Positions 9,365-18,416 of a stretch of DNA of 64,000 nucleotides are shown here, piece by piece. The DNA comes from Natrinema pellirubrum DSM 15624 (GTDB lineage Archaea > Halobacteriota > Halobacteria > Halobacteriales > Natrialbaceae). How positions within the stretch are numbered: position 1 is the stretch's first letter; every line of letters begins with the position of its first letter. Below the pieces are notes generated by a model. The model did no database searches. It was given only the letters and a program-made list of their open reading frames with translations, and was not told the origin of the DNA. The stretch covers positions 3,038,001 to 3,102,000 of the forward strand of contig NC_019962.1 in NCBI RefSeq assembly GCF_000230735.2, read 5' to 3'. The translations under genes and the position numbers were made by a program.

Positions 9365-9697
9365 ATGCTACTGGTACGCGGTCATGCGGGTGGGACGGAA
9401 CTCACGGGGACGCTGTACGAACGGGGTGAGCGGGCCCCGACCTTCAGCGGCGCGCCCGACGAGGACGCCGCGTACGTCTGGGTCTGCGACGAGTTCTACG
9501 AGGTCGACAGCGGCGGCTCGACGCAGTTAGTCGACGGCCGGGAGGTCAACCTCGCCTTCGAGTCGCCGATGCCGCGGGGGTTCGACACCCGCGAGCAGGC
9601 CCTCGAGGGAGCCAAAGAACACGTCCGGACGCAGTTCGCCCGGATCGGCGTCGATCCCGACGACGTCGACCTCGCAGTCGAGAAAAGCGACGGCTAG
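9365..9697 (+). CDS. Conserved haloarchaeal protein, function unknown
   Basis: A 110-residue acidic protein. It begins MLLVRGHAGGTELTGTLYERGE and has a central YVWVCDEFYEVDSGGS strand region and a C-terminal helix. It resembles small proteins found only in haloarchaea (I recall the DUF7113 family, not checked). It is predicted to be cytosolic, with one Cys and no metal motif. It converges with nurA, with 15 bp between the two stop codons. Confidence 0.7.
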   Translation: MLLVRGHAGGTELTGTLYERGERAPTFSGAPDEDAAYVWVCDEFYEVDSGGSTQLVDGREVNLAFESPMPRGFDTREQALEGAKEHVRTQFARIGVDPDDVDLAVEKSDG

Positions 9698-9712
9698 GGC
9701 CGCTCGAGCGGC

Positions 9713-10984
9713 TCAATAGGGCTGGTCGTCCCACCGGTGATCGTCGTACGTTCGGTCCTGTGCGGCGTCGAACCGCTCCTCGAGGGTCTCCCGGAGCGAT
9801 GCCTTCTCGGCATTGCTGATTCGGGCGAGTTCGTCGGCCTTTTCGACGATAGTCGGCGGGCCGTGAGCGATGGCGACGTCCTGTAACAACTGCATCGTCA
9901 GCCGCTCACGGGTGTCCGGATCCTTCGTGAACGCGTAGGGGGCCTCGATCCGGTACAGCAGGTCGTCGCGGGGGTCGTAGATCACGAAGAAGGTGACCTC
10001 GTAGGCCGCGCGCTCGAGGCGGCGTTCGACGCCGAGGGCGTCGCCGTCGGTCGATAGCGGCCGGTCGACGCCGCCCCGCGATCGGAACCAGTTGGTGTAA
10101 GAAAGCGCCGAGTCGTCCCGTTCCCAGCGGTCGCCGTCGACGTCGTCGACGTACTCGCCGCGCTCGAGCAGGCGGGTAAACAGCGCCGAATCGTCGGCCC
10201 AGGGGACGCTGACTTCCCGTTCGGATTTGAGCGAGCGCGTGATGACCCGCGTCGCGGGGTTTTTGACGAAGCCGACCAGCGGCACCGAGCGGTCGACGAA
10301 CTCCTCGACCAGCCGGACGTAGTTCTCTAGCACCGTCGTTGGACGGGGGTCCTCGAGCAGGAAGTCCGCGAGGTCGGGGTGTTGGTCGGCCCAGCGCAAC
10401 AGGCCACGGGGGTAGAGCGGGCCGTCGAGGACGAGCAGGTCCGAGACCGTGTGGGCGTGGTCGCGAGCGTGTTTGCTCTCGGCGAGATAGAGTGCCAGCG
10501 CGTGGACGACGCCCTCGGCAAAGCGCGGCAGCGGCGGCACCTTGACCGCCCGGCTCTTGCTGTAGCCCGCGTCGAATTTGCCCCAGGATTCGTCGACGGC
10601 CATCGTCTCGTCGTTGGAGTGGACCGTCATCACGGTCGTCCGCGAACGGTGGAGGTCGAGGTCGCTCGGCGTCGCGCTCATCGCCGCCTGCGCGATGTCG
10701 ATCACGAGTCCGTTCTTGAACGTCGTCGGATTGATCGTTCCCGCGTCGAGGCCGTGTTCGGTCGGGAACTCCCGGTCGCGTAAGGCGACGGCCTCGCAGT
10801 CGACGAGCCGTCGCGCTCGCTCATCGAGGGGCTCGAGGATCGGCCGGCCGTCGACGACCAGCGGATCCAGGAACTCCTCCCAAACGGTTTCGGCGAGGGC
10901 GCGGCGGTCGCGCTCGTCGGCCCCGTGGTCGATCCGCCCGGCGAGTCGCGCGATACCGTCGAAGTGGACCGGATCGAGCGTCAT
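9713..10984 (-). CDS. nurA: NurA 5'-3' nuclease, partner of HerA
   Basis: A 423-residue protein. The NurA domain has an RNase H-like fold; seen here are the MAVDESWGKFDAGYSKSRAVK strand-turn block near residues 165-185 and LLVLDGPLYPRGLL near 225-238, a hallmark of the family. NurA loads onto HerA and trims DNA ends during break repair. In many archaea the two genes are adjacent; here three genes separate them. The ATG at 10984 (MTLDPVHFDG) is preferred, since the 20 residues added by the frame start at 11044 are hydrophobic and atypical. Confidence 0.85.
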   Translation of the reverse strand: MTLDPVHFDGIARLAGRIDHGADERDRRALAETVWEEFLDPLVVDGRPILEPLDERARRLVDCEAVALRDREFPTEHGLDAGTINPTTFKNGLVIDIAQAAMSATPSDLDLHRSRTTVMTVHSNDETMAVDESWGKFDAGYSKSRAVKVPPLPRFAEGVVHALALYLAESKHARDHAHTVSDLLVLDGPLYPRGLLRWADQHPDLADFLLEDPRPTTVLENYVRLVEEFVDRSVPLVGFVKNPATRVITRSLKSEREVSVPWADDSALFTRLLERGEYVDDVDGDRWERDDSALSYTNWFRSRGGVDRPLSTDGDALGVERRLERAAYEVTFFVIYDPRDDLLYRIEAPYAFTKDPDTRERLTMQLLQDVAIAHGPPTIVEKADELARISNAEKASLRETLEERFDAAQDRTYDDHRWDDQPY

Positions 10985-11109
10985 GCACGGTGGGACCGAC
11001 CCGACCGGCAAAAAGCCAGTGATCGCGGTGACGGAGACGTTCACTCGATCCCGTGTAAATTACTATCAGAAAGCGTATGTATGGGCGGTTCGAGGGTCGG
11101 CATATCTCG

Positions 11110-11373
11110 ATGTCCGAGCGAGAGTCGGCGGCAGTCGACCGCGGGGACAGTCCAGTCAACTGGCGACAGACCGGTTCCGGCGTCACCCTCTACGAGGAGG
11201 GCAACGCCGACGCCTGGATCCACGCCGAGTTCGAGGCCGGCATCGACCCCGAACACCGGCTGTTCATGATCTGTGACGAGTGTGGCGCGGTGTTCGCCCA
11301 GCGGAGCAAACCCGGTAACGGCACCGTTTGTGGCGACTGCGGCACGGCGTTCGATCACGCCCCGCGGGGCTGA
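11110..11373 (+). CDS. Small zinc-ribbon protein (DUF7129-like)
   Basis: An 87-residue protein. The C-terminal half has ICDECGAVFAQ and GTVCGDCGTAF, two CxxC knuckles 17 residues apart, giving a single zinc ribbon. The N-terminal half (TGSGVTLYEEGNADAWIHAE) is a small beta region. Proteins of this type are common in haloarchaea and their function is unknown; nucleic-acid or protein binding is likely. The ATG at 11110 is preferred to the frame start at 11077. Confidence 0.7.
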   Translation: MSERESAAVDRGDSPVNWRQTGSGVTLYEEGNADAWIHAEFEAGIDPEHRLFMICDECGAVFAQRSKPGNGTVCGDCGTAFDHAPRG

Positions 11374-11549
11374 TCGGACGGCCGAACGGGACTCGAGCGA
11401 CGTACCGAACCGACGCGGGATGGATACGGACGGCGTCCGCTCGAGTCGGTCCCATCGAATGACACTGTTCTGGGTGGTCCGTCGATATTGGCATCGCGAC
11501 GACGACGAACAACGACAGCTAGTTACGGGACGCCGAGTTGCGGTTTCGT

Positions 11550-13124
11550 ATGGAAGCTGCGCTGATCGTCCTCGACGGCTGGGGACTCGGTGACGGCGGC
11601 AGAGACGCGGTCGCGGCGGCCGAAACACCGGTCTTCGACCAGCTCGCGGAATCGGGCGCGTACGGTCGACTCGAGGTTGCGGGCCGACGCGTCGGGCTGC
11701 CCGAAGGCCAGATGGGCAACAGCGAGGTCGGCCACCTCAACATCGGCGCGGGCCGGGTCGTCTATCAGGAGTACACGCGGATCTCGGATTCCATCGCGGA
11801 CGGCTCCTTCCGCGAGAACGACGCGATCAACGCGGCCTTCGACCGCGCGAGGGACAACGATGGTCGCGTCCACTTCGTCGGCCTCGTCAGCGACGGCGGC
11901 GTCCACTCGGACCAGGAACACCTGCACGCGCTGATCGAACTCGCCGGCGACCGCGGCGTCGAGGCGGTCACTCACGCGATCACGGACGGCCGTGACACCT
12001 CGCCGACCGGCGGGCGGGACTACCTCGCGACGCTCGAGGACGTCGTCGCCGACCACGACACCGGCCACGTCGCGACGGTCTCGGGCCGGTACTACGCGAT
12101 GGACCGCGACCAGAACTGGGAGCGCACGAAGCGGGCCTACGATGCGATCGTCAACCGGGAGGCCGAGTGGACCGCCGAATCGGCCGTCGAGGCCGTCGAG
12201 GCCTCCTACGACCGGGACGTGACCGACGAGTTCGTCGAGCCGACGCTCGTTGCTGATCGACCGGCACTCGAGGACGGCGATTCGGTCGTCTGGTTCAACT
12301 TCCGTTCGGATCGGGCCCGCCAGCTTAAGCGAATGCTGGCCGACATTCGACCGGCAGACTGGGCCGACGAGGTCGAGACCAGCCCACCGGACGCCGAGGT
12401 CGTGATGCTGACCCAGTACGACAAGACGTTCGACCTCCCCGTGGCCTACCCGCCGAACCAGCCCGAGCAGGTACTCGGCGAGGTACTGGCCGACGCGGGC
12501 CGGACGCAACTGCGGATCGCCGAGTCCGAGAAGTACGCCCACGTCACCTACTTCCTGAACGGCGGCCGCGAGGTCGAGTTCGACGGTGAGATCCGGGAGA
12601 TCGTCGAGAGCCCCGACGTGCCGACCTACGACCTGCAGCCGGAGATGAGCGCGCCCGAAGTCACGGACACCGCTATCGACGCTATCGAAGCGGACGATCC
12701 CGACGTCCTCGTCCTCAACTACGCCAACCCCGACATGGTTGGCCACACGGGCGACTACGAGGCCGCGATCGAGGCCGTCGAAGCCGTCGACGCGCAACTC
12801 GGCCGACTCGTCGAGACGCTCGAGGCGGCGGGCGCACACGTCTTCATCACCGCCGATCACGGCAACGCCGACGACATGGGGACCGCAGACGACCCCCATA
12901 CCGCCCACACCTACAACGAGGTGCCGCTGGTCTATCTCTCGCCAGCGAGGTCGCAAAGTGACCTCGGAGATGCGAACGGGGAGGAACGGCCCGTGAGCGA
13001 CGGGACCGACGGGGGACGAACCGTCCGCGAGGGCGGCACGCTCGCCGACATCGCACCCAGCATCCTCGAGGTCATCGATCTCGCACAGCCCCCGGAGATG
13101 ACCGGCGAGTCGCTGCTCGAGTGA
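11550..13124 (+). CDS. gpmI: 2,3-bisphosphoglycerate-independent phosphoglycerate mutase
   Basis: A 524-residue glycolytic/gluconeogenic enzyme interconverting 3- and 2-phosphoglycerate. The metal-binding DGWGLG is at residues 9-14; the catalytic Ser is in GQMGNSEVGHLNIGAGR; further sites are SDGGVHS, GRDTSP and the C-terminal TADHGNADDMG. Length and motif order match the bacterial-type enzyme. One oddity is an in-frame insert of about 24 residues after VPLVYLS, encoded at about 12938-13015 and rich in Gly/Asp/Ser, where the family normally goes straight to GG-x-LADIAP. The insert contains a hairpin at 12946-12966. Confidence 0.93.
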   Translation: MEAALIVLDGWGLGDGGRDAVAAAETPVFDQLAESGAYGRLEVAGRRVGLPEGQMGNSEVGHLNIGAGRVVYQEYTRISDSIADGSFRENDAINAAFDRARDNDGRVHFVGLVSDGGVHSDQEHLHALIELAGDRGVEAVTHAITDGRDTSPTGGRDYLATLEDVVADHDTGHVATVSGRYYAMDRDQNWERTKRAYDAIVNREAEWTAESAVEAVEASYDRDVTDEFVEPTLVADRPALEDGDSVVWFNFRSDRARQLKRMLADIRPADWADEVETSPPDAEVVMLTQYDKTFDLPVAYPPNQPEQVLGEVLADAGRTQLRIAESEKYAHVTYFLNGGREVEFDGEIREIVESPDVPTYDLQPEMSAPEVTDTAIDAIEADDPDVLVLNYANPDMVGHTGDYEAAIEAVEAVDAQLGRLVETLEAAGAHVFITADHGNADDMGTADDPHTAHTYNEVPLVYLSPARSQSDLGDANGEERPVSDGTDGGRTVREGGTLADIAPSILEVIDLAQPPEMTGESLLE

Positions 13125-13181
13125 GGCGGGGGCCGCAACGCCGTTCGCGATCACGCCGGGGGCCGCAACACCGAAGTCGCT

Positions 13182-14960
13182 GTGTTCGTACCCTCGAGTA
13201 GCGTGCTTCCGATCCCGTGGCCGGCGGCCGGCTCCCTGCTATCCGGCGTCGGCACCGTGCTGTTGCTCTGGTGTCTCCGCGAGCATCGCGGGACCCCGAG
13301 TGCCCACTGGTTGCTGCTGACGCTCGTCGCGCAGGCGGTGTGGTGTTTCGCCTACGGATTCGGGTTGCTCGTGTTCGACCCGACGCTTCGCTTGGCGCTC
13401 GAGGCCCTGACCTGGACTGGCATCGTCTGGACCGGGGTCCCGTTTCTGGCCTTCGGTCTCACGTACACCGGCCGCGGGGCTGTCGTCAGAACCCCGTGGT
13501 TCGGCCTGCTCGTTCTCGTGCCGGTGGTGACTACGGGGCTGGTCGTCACGAACCCGCTCCACGAACTCGTCTGGACGGAATTCCGGCTCGAGCCGGTCTT
13601 CGGCGCGGCGACGGTCGCCTACGAGCCCAACGCGTGGGCCTTTTTCGCGATCATGACCGCGACCGTCTTCGCGGCCTCCGGGACGCTGTTGCTGTTCGAT
13701 ACGGTCGTCAGCTACGGCCCGCTCTACCGGACGGAAGCGCTCGCGGTCGGACTCAGTACGCTGCCGCCGGGCGTCGCCCTCCTGGTCTGGCTGTTCGAAC
13801 TCGGCCCGGTCCCGCAGCTCAACCTCTCGGCAGTGCTGTTTCTCCCCCACGTCGCCCTCGACGCCTACGCCTTCGTCGGCGGCGATCTGTTCACCTACAG
13901 CCCTTCCGTCCGCCGGACGGCCGACCGGTCCGCCATCGAGGATCTCGAGAACCCCTTCCTGGCCGTCGACACCGACGAGCGGATCGTCGACTGCAACCCC
14001 GCGGCCGCCTCCCTGTTCGGCGTCGCGAAACCGACCGTCCTCGGCGACCCCCTCGCAGCCGTGACCGACCTGCGGATCGACGATGCGGACGGCCGCGTCA
14101 TCACCCGTTCCGACGGCGGCGAACGCCGCGAATTCGCCGTCTCGACCTCGCGGCTCCGAAACGACTCTGGACGGGTCGTCGGCCACACCGTCATCCTCCA
14201 GGACATCTCCGACCAGCGGCGGCGCGAACAGCGCCTCGAGATCCTCAACCGCGTGTTGCGTCACAACCTCCGGAACGATCTGACCGCCGTCCGGGGATAC
14301 GTCGGCCTCGCCGCCGATCGAACCGACGACGAGGACGTCCGGGCGAGCCTCGAGACGGCCGCCGCCGACGTCGACGGCGTGATCGGGATGACCGAGAAGG
14401 TCCGGGCCTTCGAACGAGCGGTGGAGGCGACGTCCGCCGCAGGGACGTTTTCGGCCCGGAACGCCCTCGACGCGGTCGCGGCCGACCTCGAGGGCGAGAC
14501 CGGGGGCCGCGTCGCGGTGACCGTGCCGTCCGACCTCACGCTGCGAACGAATCGGGACCTGTTCGAACTCGCCGTCTCGAACCTCGTCGAGAACGGGCTC
14601 GTCCACGACGACGAGGATCCCCACGTCACAGTCGCGTTCGAGGGCGTCGAGTCGGACCGGACCGCCGTCTTCACCGTCCGCGACGACGGCCCGGGAATTC
14701 CGAACCACGAACTCGCCGTCCTCGAGCGCGGCGAGGAGACGCCGCTAGAACACGGCAGCGGACTCGGGCTGTGGATCGCCTCGTGGGCGGTCACGGCCGT
14801 CGGCGGCGATCTCGCGTTCGAAACCGACGAGGGCGGAACGCGCGTCACGGTTCGGCTCCCCGGCGTCGTCGACCCGTCAGCGGCGCAGTCGGCCGATGGG
14901 ACACGCGCCGACCGATCGGCGGCTGCGGACCGCCGGGCGAACGCGGACCGATCGCAGTGA
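13182..14960 (+). CDS. Histidine kinase: 7TM sensor, PAS, HATPase
   Basis: A 592-residue protein. Seven membrane spans occupy residues about 10-235, matching the HisKA 7TM sensor region. A PAS domain follows (about 260-360: ENPFLAVDTDERIVDCNPAA). The H-box NRVLRHNLRNDLTAVRGY holds the phosphorylated His, then come the N-box LVENGLVH, the G1 box DDGPGIP and the G2 box GSGLGLW. It senses an unknown signal at the membrane and phosphorylates an unidentified partner. No response regulator is adjacent. The start is GTG at 13182; a second GTG lies at 13203. Confidence 0.88.
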   Translation: MFVPSSSVLPIPWPAAGSLLSGVGTVLLLWCLREHRGTPSAHWLLLTLVAQAVWCFAYGFGLLVFDPTLRLALEALTWTGIVWTGVPFLAFGLTYTGRGAVVRTPWFGLLVLVPVVTTGLVVTNPLHELVWTEFRLEPVFGAATVAYEPNAWAFFAIMTATVFAASGTLLLFDTVVSYGPLYRTEALAVGLSTLPPGVALLVWLFELGPVPQLNLSAVLFLPHVALDAYAFVGGDLFTYSPSVRRTADRSAIEDLENPFLAVDTDERIVDCNPAAASLFGVAKPTVLGDPLAAVTDLRIDDADGRVITRSDGGERREFAVSTSRLRNDSGRVVGHTVILQDISDQRRREQRLEILNRVLRHNLRNDLTAVRGYVGLAADRTDDEDVRASLETAAADVDGVIGMTEKVRAFERAVEATSAAGTFSARNALDAVAADLEGETGGRVAVTVPSDLTLRTNRDLFELAVSNLVENGLVHDDEDPHVTVAFEGVESDRTAVFTVRDDGPGIPNHELAVLERGEETPLEHGSGLGLWIASWAVTAVGGDLAFETDEGGTRVTVRLPGVVDPSAAQSADGTRADRSAAADRRANADRSQ

Positions 14961-15006
14961 GTCGCGTCTCGAACCGACCGGAGCCGAACGGAGCGGTCCC
15001 GAGCGC

Positions 15007-15012
15007 TATATA
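15007..15012 (+). promoter_or_regulatory. TATA box of the gene at 15065
   Basis: TATATA in an otherwise GC-rich context. The expected transcription start, about 25 nt downstream, falls at about 15032-15036. That coincides with the alternative ATG at 15032 and would leave a leader of about 30 nt for the ATG at 15065. Confidence 0.5.
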
Positions 15013-15064
15013 CGTCACATACGAAGGTTCAATGGGCCGACACGCCTGCGTGCAGCCGAACGCC

Positions 15065-15478
15065 ATGACCCAGTCAGCCACCACCCAGGCGGAGTCGATC
15101 GTCGACGAGTACGTCCTCGGCGTCCGGATCGTCGAAACCGAGTCGGCCGACGGCGATCCGCGGTACGAGTTCGTCGCACCGAACCACACCGCCATCGACT
15201 TCGACGACCTCGAGACGGCCCGCCGCTACGCCGACGTCTACTTCGACGTCAACGGCTTCGTCGAGGAAGACACCGGTACCCGCGGCGTCCCGCCGGAGGT
15301 CGTCCAGGCCGGCAAGGACACCCTCGCCGCCTACCTCGTGACCTGTCCGTGGGCCGACGTCAACTGGGTTGCCTCATTCTACGGGACGACCCCCGAGGAG
15401 ATCGAGCGCTACTGCTCGTGGGTCCGCGACCGCGCCGACGAGATCCGCTCGCGGGCCGACGCCCACGGCCTCGAGTAG
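15065..15478 (+). CDS. Conserved haloarchaeal protein, function unknown
   Basis: A 137-residue acidic protein with the pattern VDEYVLGVRIVETESADGDP, then LETARRYADVYFDVNGF and a C-terminal helical part (CPWADVNWVASFYGTTPEEIERY). The last part looks like a helix-turn-helix or helical-bundle segment. I do not recognise the family. Two starts are possible: ATG 15065, and ATG 15032, which lies about 25 nt after a TATATA box and would be leaderless. The shorter form is annotated because the extra 11 residues are atypical. Confidence 0.65.
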   Translation: MTQSATTQAESIVDEYVLGVRIVETESADGDPRYEFVAPNHTAIDFDDLETARRYADVYFDVNGFVEEDTGTRGVPPEVVQAGKDTLAAYLVTCPWADVNWVASFYGTTPEEIERYCSWVRDRADEIRSRADAHGLE

Positions 15479-15501
15479 GGCGCTCGTCCGCAGCGTCTCG
15501 G

Positions 15502-15581
15502 TATAGTCGTCGCTGAAACGATTGACACACTGATCGCACCGCTGTCGTGCGATCAGGTATGCAGTGACTGTCAGTGGCTAC
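15502..15581 (+). repeat. Interspersed 69-bp repeat, copy A
   Basis: The core 15513-15581 starts CTGAAACGATT and ends TCAGTGGCTAC, and matches two other intergenic places in this window: 33471-33539 (opposite strand) and 61698-61765. The centre is an inverted repeat, GATCGCAC and GTGCGATC around seven bases. Upstream, TATAGT at 15502-15507 is also matched beside copy B, so the unit may start there. It lies in the gap before the PhoX-like gene. Confidence 0.75.
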
Positions 15582-15775
15582 GAGAGTCGCGCTCTTTTCG
15601 ATCCGTCTCCAGCACGGGGGAGTACTGCGGTCGGTCGCCGTCTCAATAGCCGTACAGAGCGGTCGGTTTCCGTTCGTTTCCCTCTGACCGGCATCGTATT
15701 CCTTCGCCAAAATAATTCAGGTAAAGAATACTATTATAAAATCTAACCATATGTCGGGCGCCTCTCCCCACACGC

Positions 15776-18413
15776 ATGGTCGAATTCACCAGGCGGAAAC
15801 TGATGGCGTCGTCCGCGGCGGCGGCGCTCGGTATCGGTGCGATCGGGACCGTGAGCGCGGACGATACGGACACACCGGGTGCGCCGACGATTCGGGGGGA
15901 CATCGACCGACTCGCGACCACGGCCCGCGGGGCCGAGGTCACTGGCCCGTTCGTCTTCGAGAACGGCGAGGTGCTGTTCAGCCTCCAGCATCCGAGCCGC
16001 GAAAACCCCGCTCCCTACGACACGGCAGCAGTCGGCGTCCTCGCCGGCCATCAGTTCGAGTTCAACGGCCGCAACGACGAGTTCGACGAACTCGAGGCCC
16101 CGCGGTCGGCAGCGGCACAGGAGCAGGTTCAGGTGGCTGGCGGCGAGTACGACATCCTCATCCGTGAAGGCGAGACGATCAACGGCGGGACGGAACGCTG
16201 GGGACACCCCCAGACGACCGACGGCACCGACGTCACCGAGTTCGTCGGGAGTCGGTACGGCGACGTCGGCTACAACCCCGACATGAACTTCTTCGTCCCG
16301 ACCGACGACGCGGGGCTCGAGGGATACCTCTTTACGAACAACGAGACGAGTCCCCGGTTGTATCACGCGGACGCCGATCAGCCGCGGCGAGGACGGCTGG
16401 AGCGCCGACGCGGCGAACGCGATGGAACTCGAGAACCGCGAGGCGTTCCGTGAGATCGGCGGCACGCGGATCAACTGTTACGGCGACCTGAGTCCGTGGG
16501 GGACGCCGATGTCGTCCGAAGAGGACTACAGCCACACGCGCGTCTCCGGGTCGGCGACGGTCGGCGACGTGGTCGAGGCCGAAAGCGGCGTGGGGATCCG
16601 GGGCGCGGCGGCGTTCTGGAACCGGCCGAATCCGACCGAGATCGCGGGCGTACTCGGCGACGACGGCGACCTGTTCGAAGAGAGCTGGTACCCGCAAGGG
16701 ACCTGGGCGCTGGGCGGCGTCGAGATGCAGGCCTACTACCTCGGGGCCGAGCCGGTCGATCAGGACGGCGACACCAACACGACCGAGCCGATCGGCGAGG
16801 GGTACCCCAACCGCTACCGATACGGTCACATCGTCGAGGTCACCGAGCCGACGGCCGCGGAGCCGACGCCGGTCAAACACTACGTCATGGGCCGGGCCGC
16901 CTTCGAGTGTCCCGAGTTCATGCCCGACGAACGGACCGTCTACCTCGCCTCCGACGGCGCGAGCAAGGGGCTCTACAAGTTCGTCGCCGAGGAACCGATC
17001 CCCAGCTACGACGACCGGATGGACGTCCGCGGCACGCTGTTCGCCGCCCGCGTCACGAACGACGAGGCCGCGAAGAACAACCCGCCGGCCGAGGTCGACC
17101 TCGAGATCGAGTGGGTCGAACTCGGCACCGCGAGCAACGCCGAGGTCGCGTCCTGGATCGCCGACTACGACGACATCACGCAGGTCGACTACCTCGAGAC
17201 CCACGCGGACGTCGACTGGGAGAGTGACCTCGAGGCGGCGCTGGCGGCGGCCGACGAGGAGGTCGCGATCAACGGCAATCAGGACTACATCACCGACGAG
17301 GAAATCGCCGAGTGGGCCCGCCAGTACGAGGCGTACGGCCCCGGCGGCGTCGACGAGAAACTTCGTCGGGTCCCGTTCCTCGAGACCCGCGCCGCCGCGA
17401 AGGAGATCGGAGCCAGCATCGAGTTCACCAAGGCCGAAGGGATCGACTCGCTCGACGACGCCGAGCCGGGCGATTTCGTCTACTTCGGTCTCGCGGAACT
17501 GAACGGCACCATGAGCGACGATCGGGGCGATCTGCGGATGGACCGGGTCGACGGCGGCGTCGTCTACCGGGCCGAACTCGAGGAAGACTACGACGTCTCG
17601 ACGCTCGAGCCGGCGGTCGTCGGCCCCGACGCGACCGACCGCGAGTCGATCGTCGACGCTGCGCCGATCAACGTGGACAACGTCATGGTACTCGACGACG
17701 GCCGCGTCCTCCTCTGTGAGGACAAGGGCAGCTTCGGCCGGTCGTACCCCAACGACGCGCTGTGGGTCTACGAGCCGCCGACCTCGGTCTACATCGACTC
17801 CGTCGCGGTGCGACAGGACGCGACCGCCGCGGCCGAGCTGACCCTGTCCGCGGTGCCGGACGGGCTCGCCGGCGGGACGGTGTCCGTCTCGGTCGATCAC
17901 ACCGACGTCGCCGAGATCACGGGCGCGACCTACCACGACGCGCTCGAACTCACCGCCGGCCCGACCGTCAGCGACGACGGTTCGACGGTCGAGTTCCAGT
18001 TCGCCGATATCGACGAGGAGATCCAGCCCGGCGCGACCGACGTGTCGGTGGCGACGGTCGAACTCGAGGGCGCGAGTATGGGGACGACCGACATCTCGGT
18101 GACGGTCGACTCGCTCGACGACGACGACGGCGCGCCGATCGAGTCCCGGCCGCACACGGGCGTCGTAGTCACCGGGCCGCCGCCGGTCGGCGGCGGGTCC
18201 GGCGGCTCGGGCGGACGCGCTCCGACCGATCCCGACGGCGACGGCCGCTACGAGGACGTCAACGGGAACGGGCGGCTCGACTACGACGACATCGTCCTCC
18301 TGTTCGAGGAGATTGAGGACGACTCCGGGTCGCTGACCGTCGACGCGTACGACTTCAACGACAACGGCCGCATCGACTACGACGACGTCGTCGAGCTGTC
18401 TGACGAGCTGTAA
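15776..18413 (+). pseudogene. PhoX-like (DUF839) phosphatase with cohesin-like and dockerin domains, frameshifted
   Basis: Two overlapping frames make one protein of about 878 residues. The first (15776-16453) has a Tat signal TRRKLMASSAAAALGIG and the N-terminal part of a PhoX/DUF839 secreted phosphatase. The second continues from about 16390 to TAA at 18411 with motifs such as FREIGGTRINCYGDLSPWGT, then a cohesin-like beta domain (about 17790-18170), a Gly-rich linker, and two Ca-binding dockerin repeats (DVNGNGRLDYDD and DFNDNGRIDYDD). The frames differ by +1 near 16381-16396, where one extra base would explain the break. It is either an inactive gene, a recoding site or a sequence error; everything downstream is intact, which suggests a recent event or an error. 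It would act outside the cell. Confidence 0.8.
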
Positions 18414-18416
18414 TCG

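Noticed and set aside
11523..13154. A 543-codon minus-strand frame opposite gpmI
   Set aside because: It covers a certain enzyme gene base for base; long antisense frames are expected at this GC content.
16332..18155. A 607-codon open frame on the minus strand opposite the PhoX-like gene
   Set aside because: It is the mirror of a well-supported gene in high-GC DNA. Its protein is rich in Arg, Val and His rather than acidic, and has no motif.
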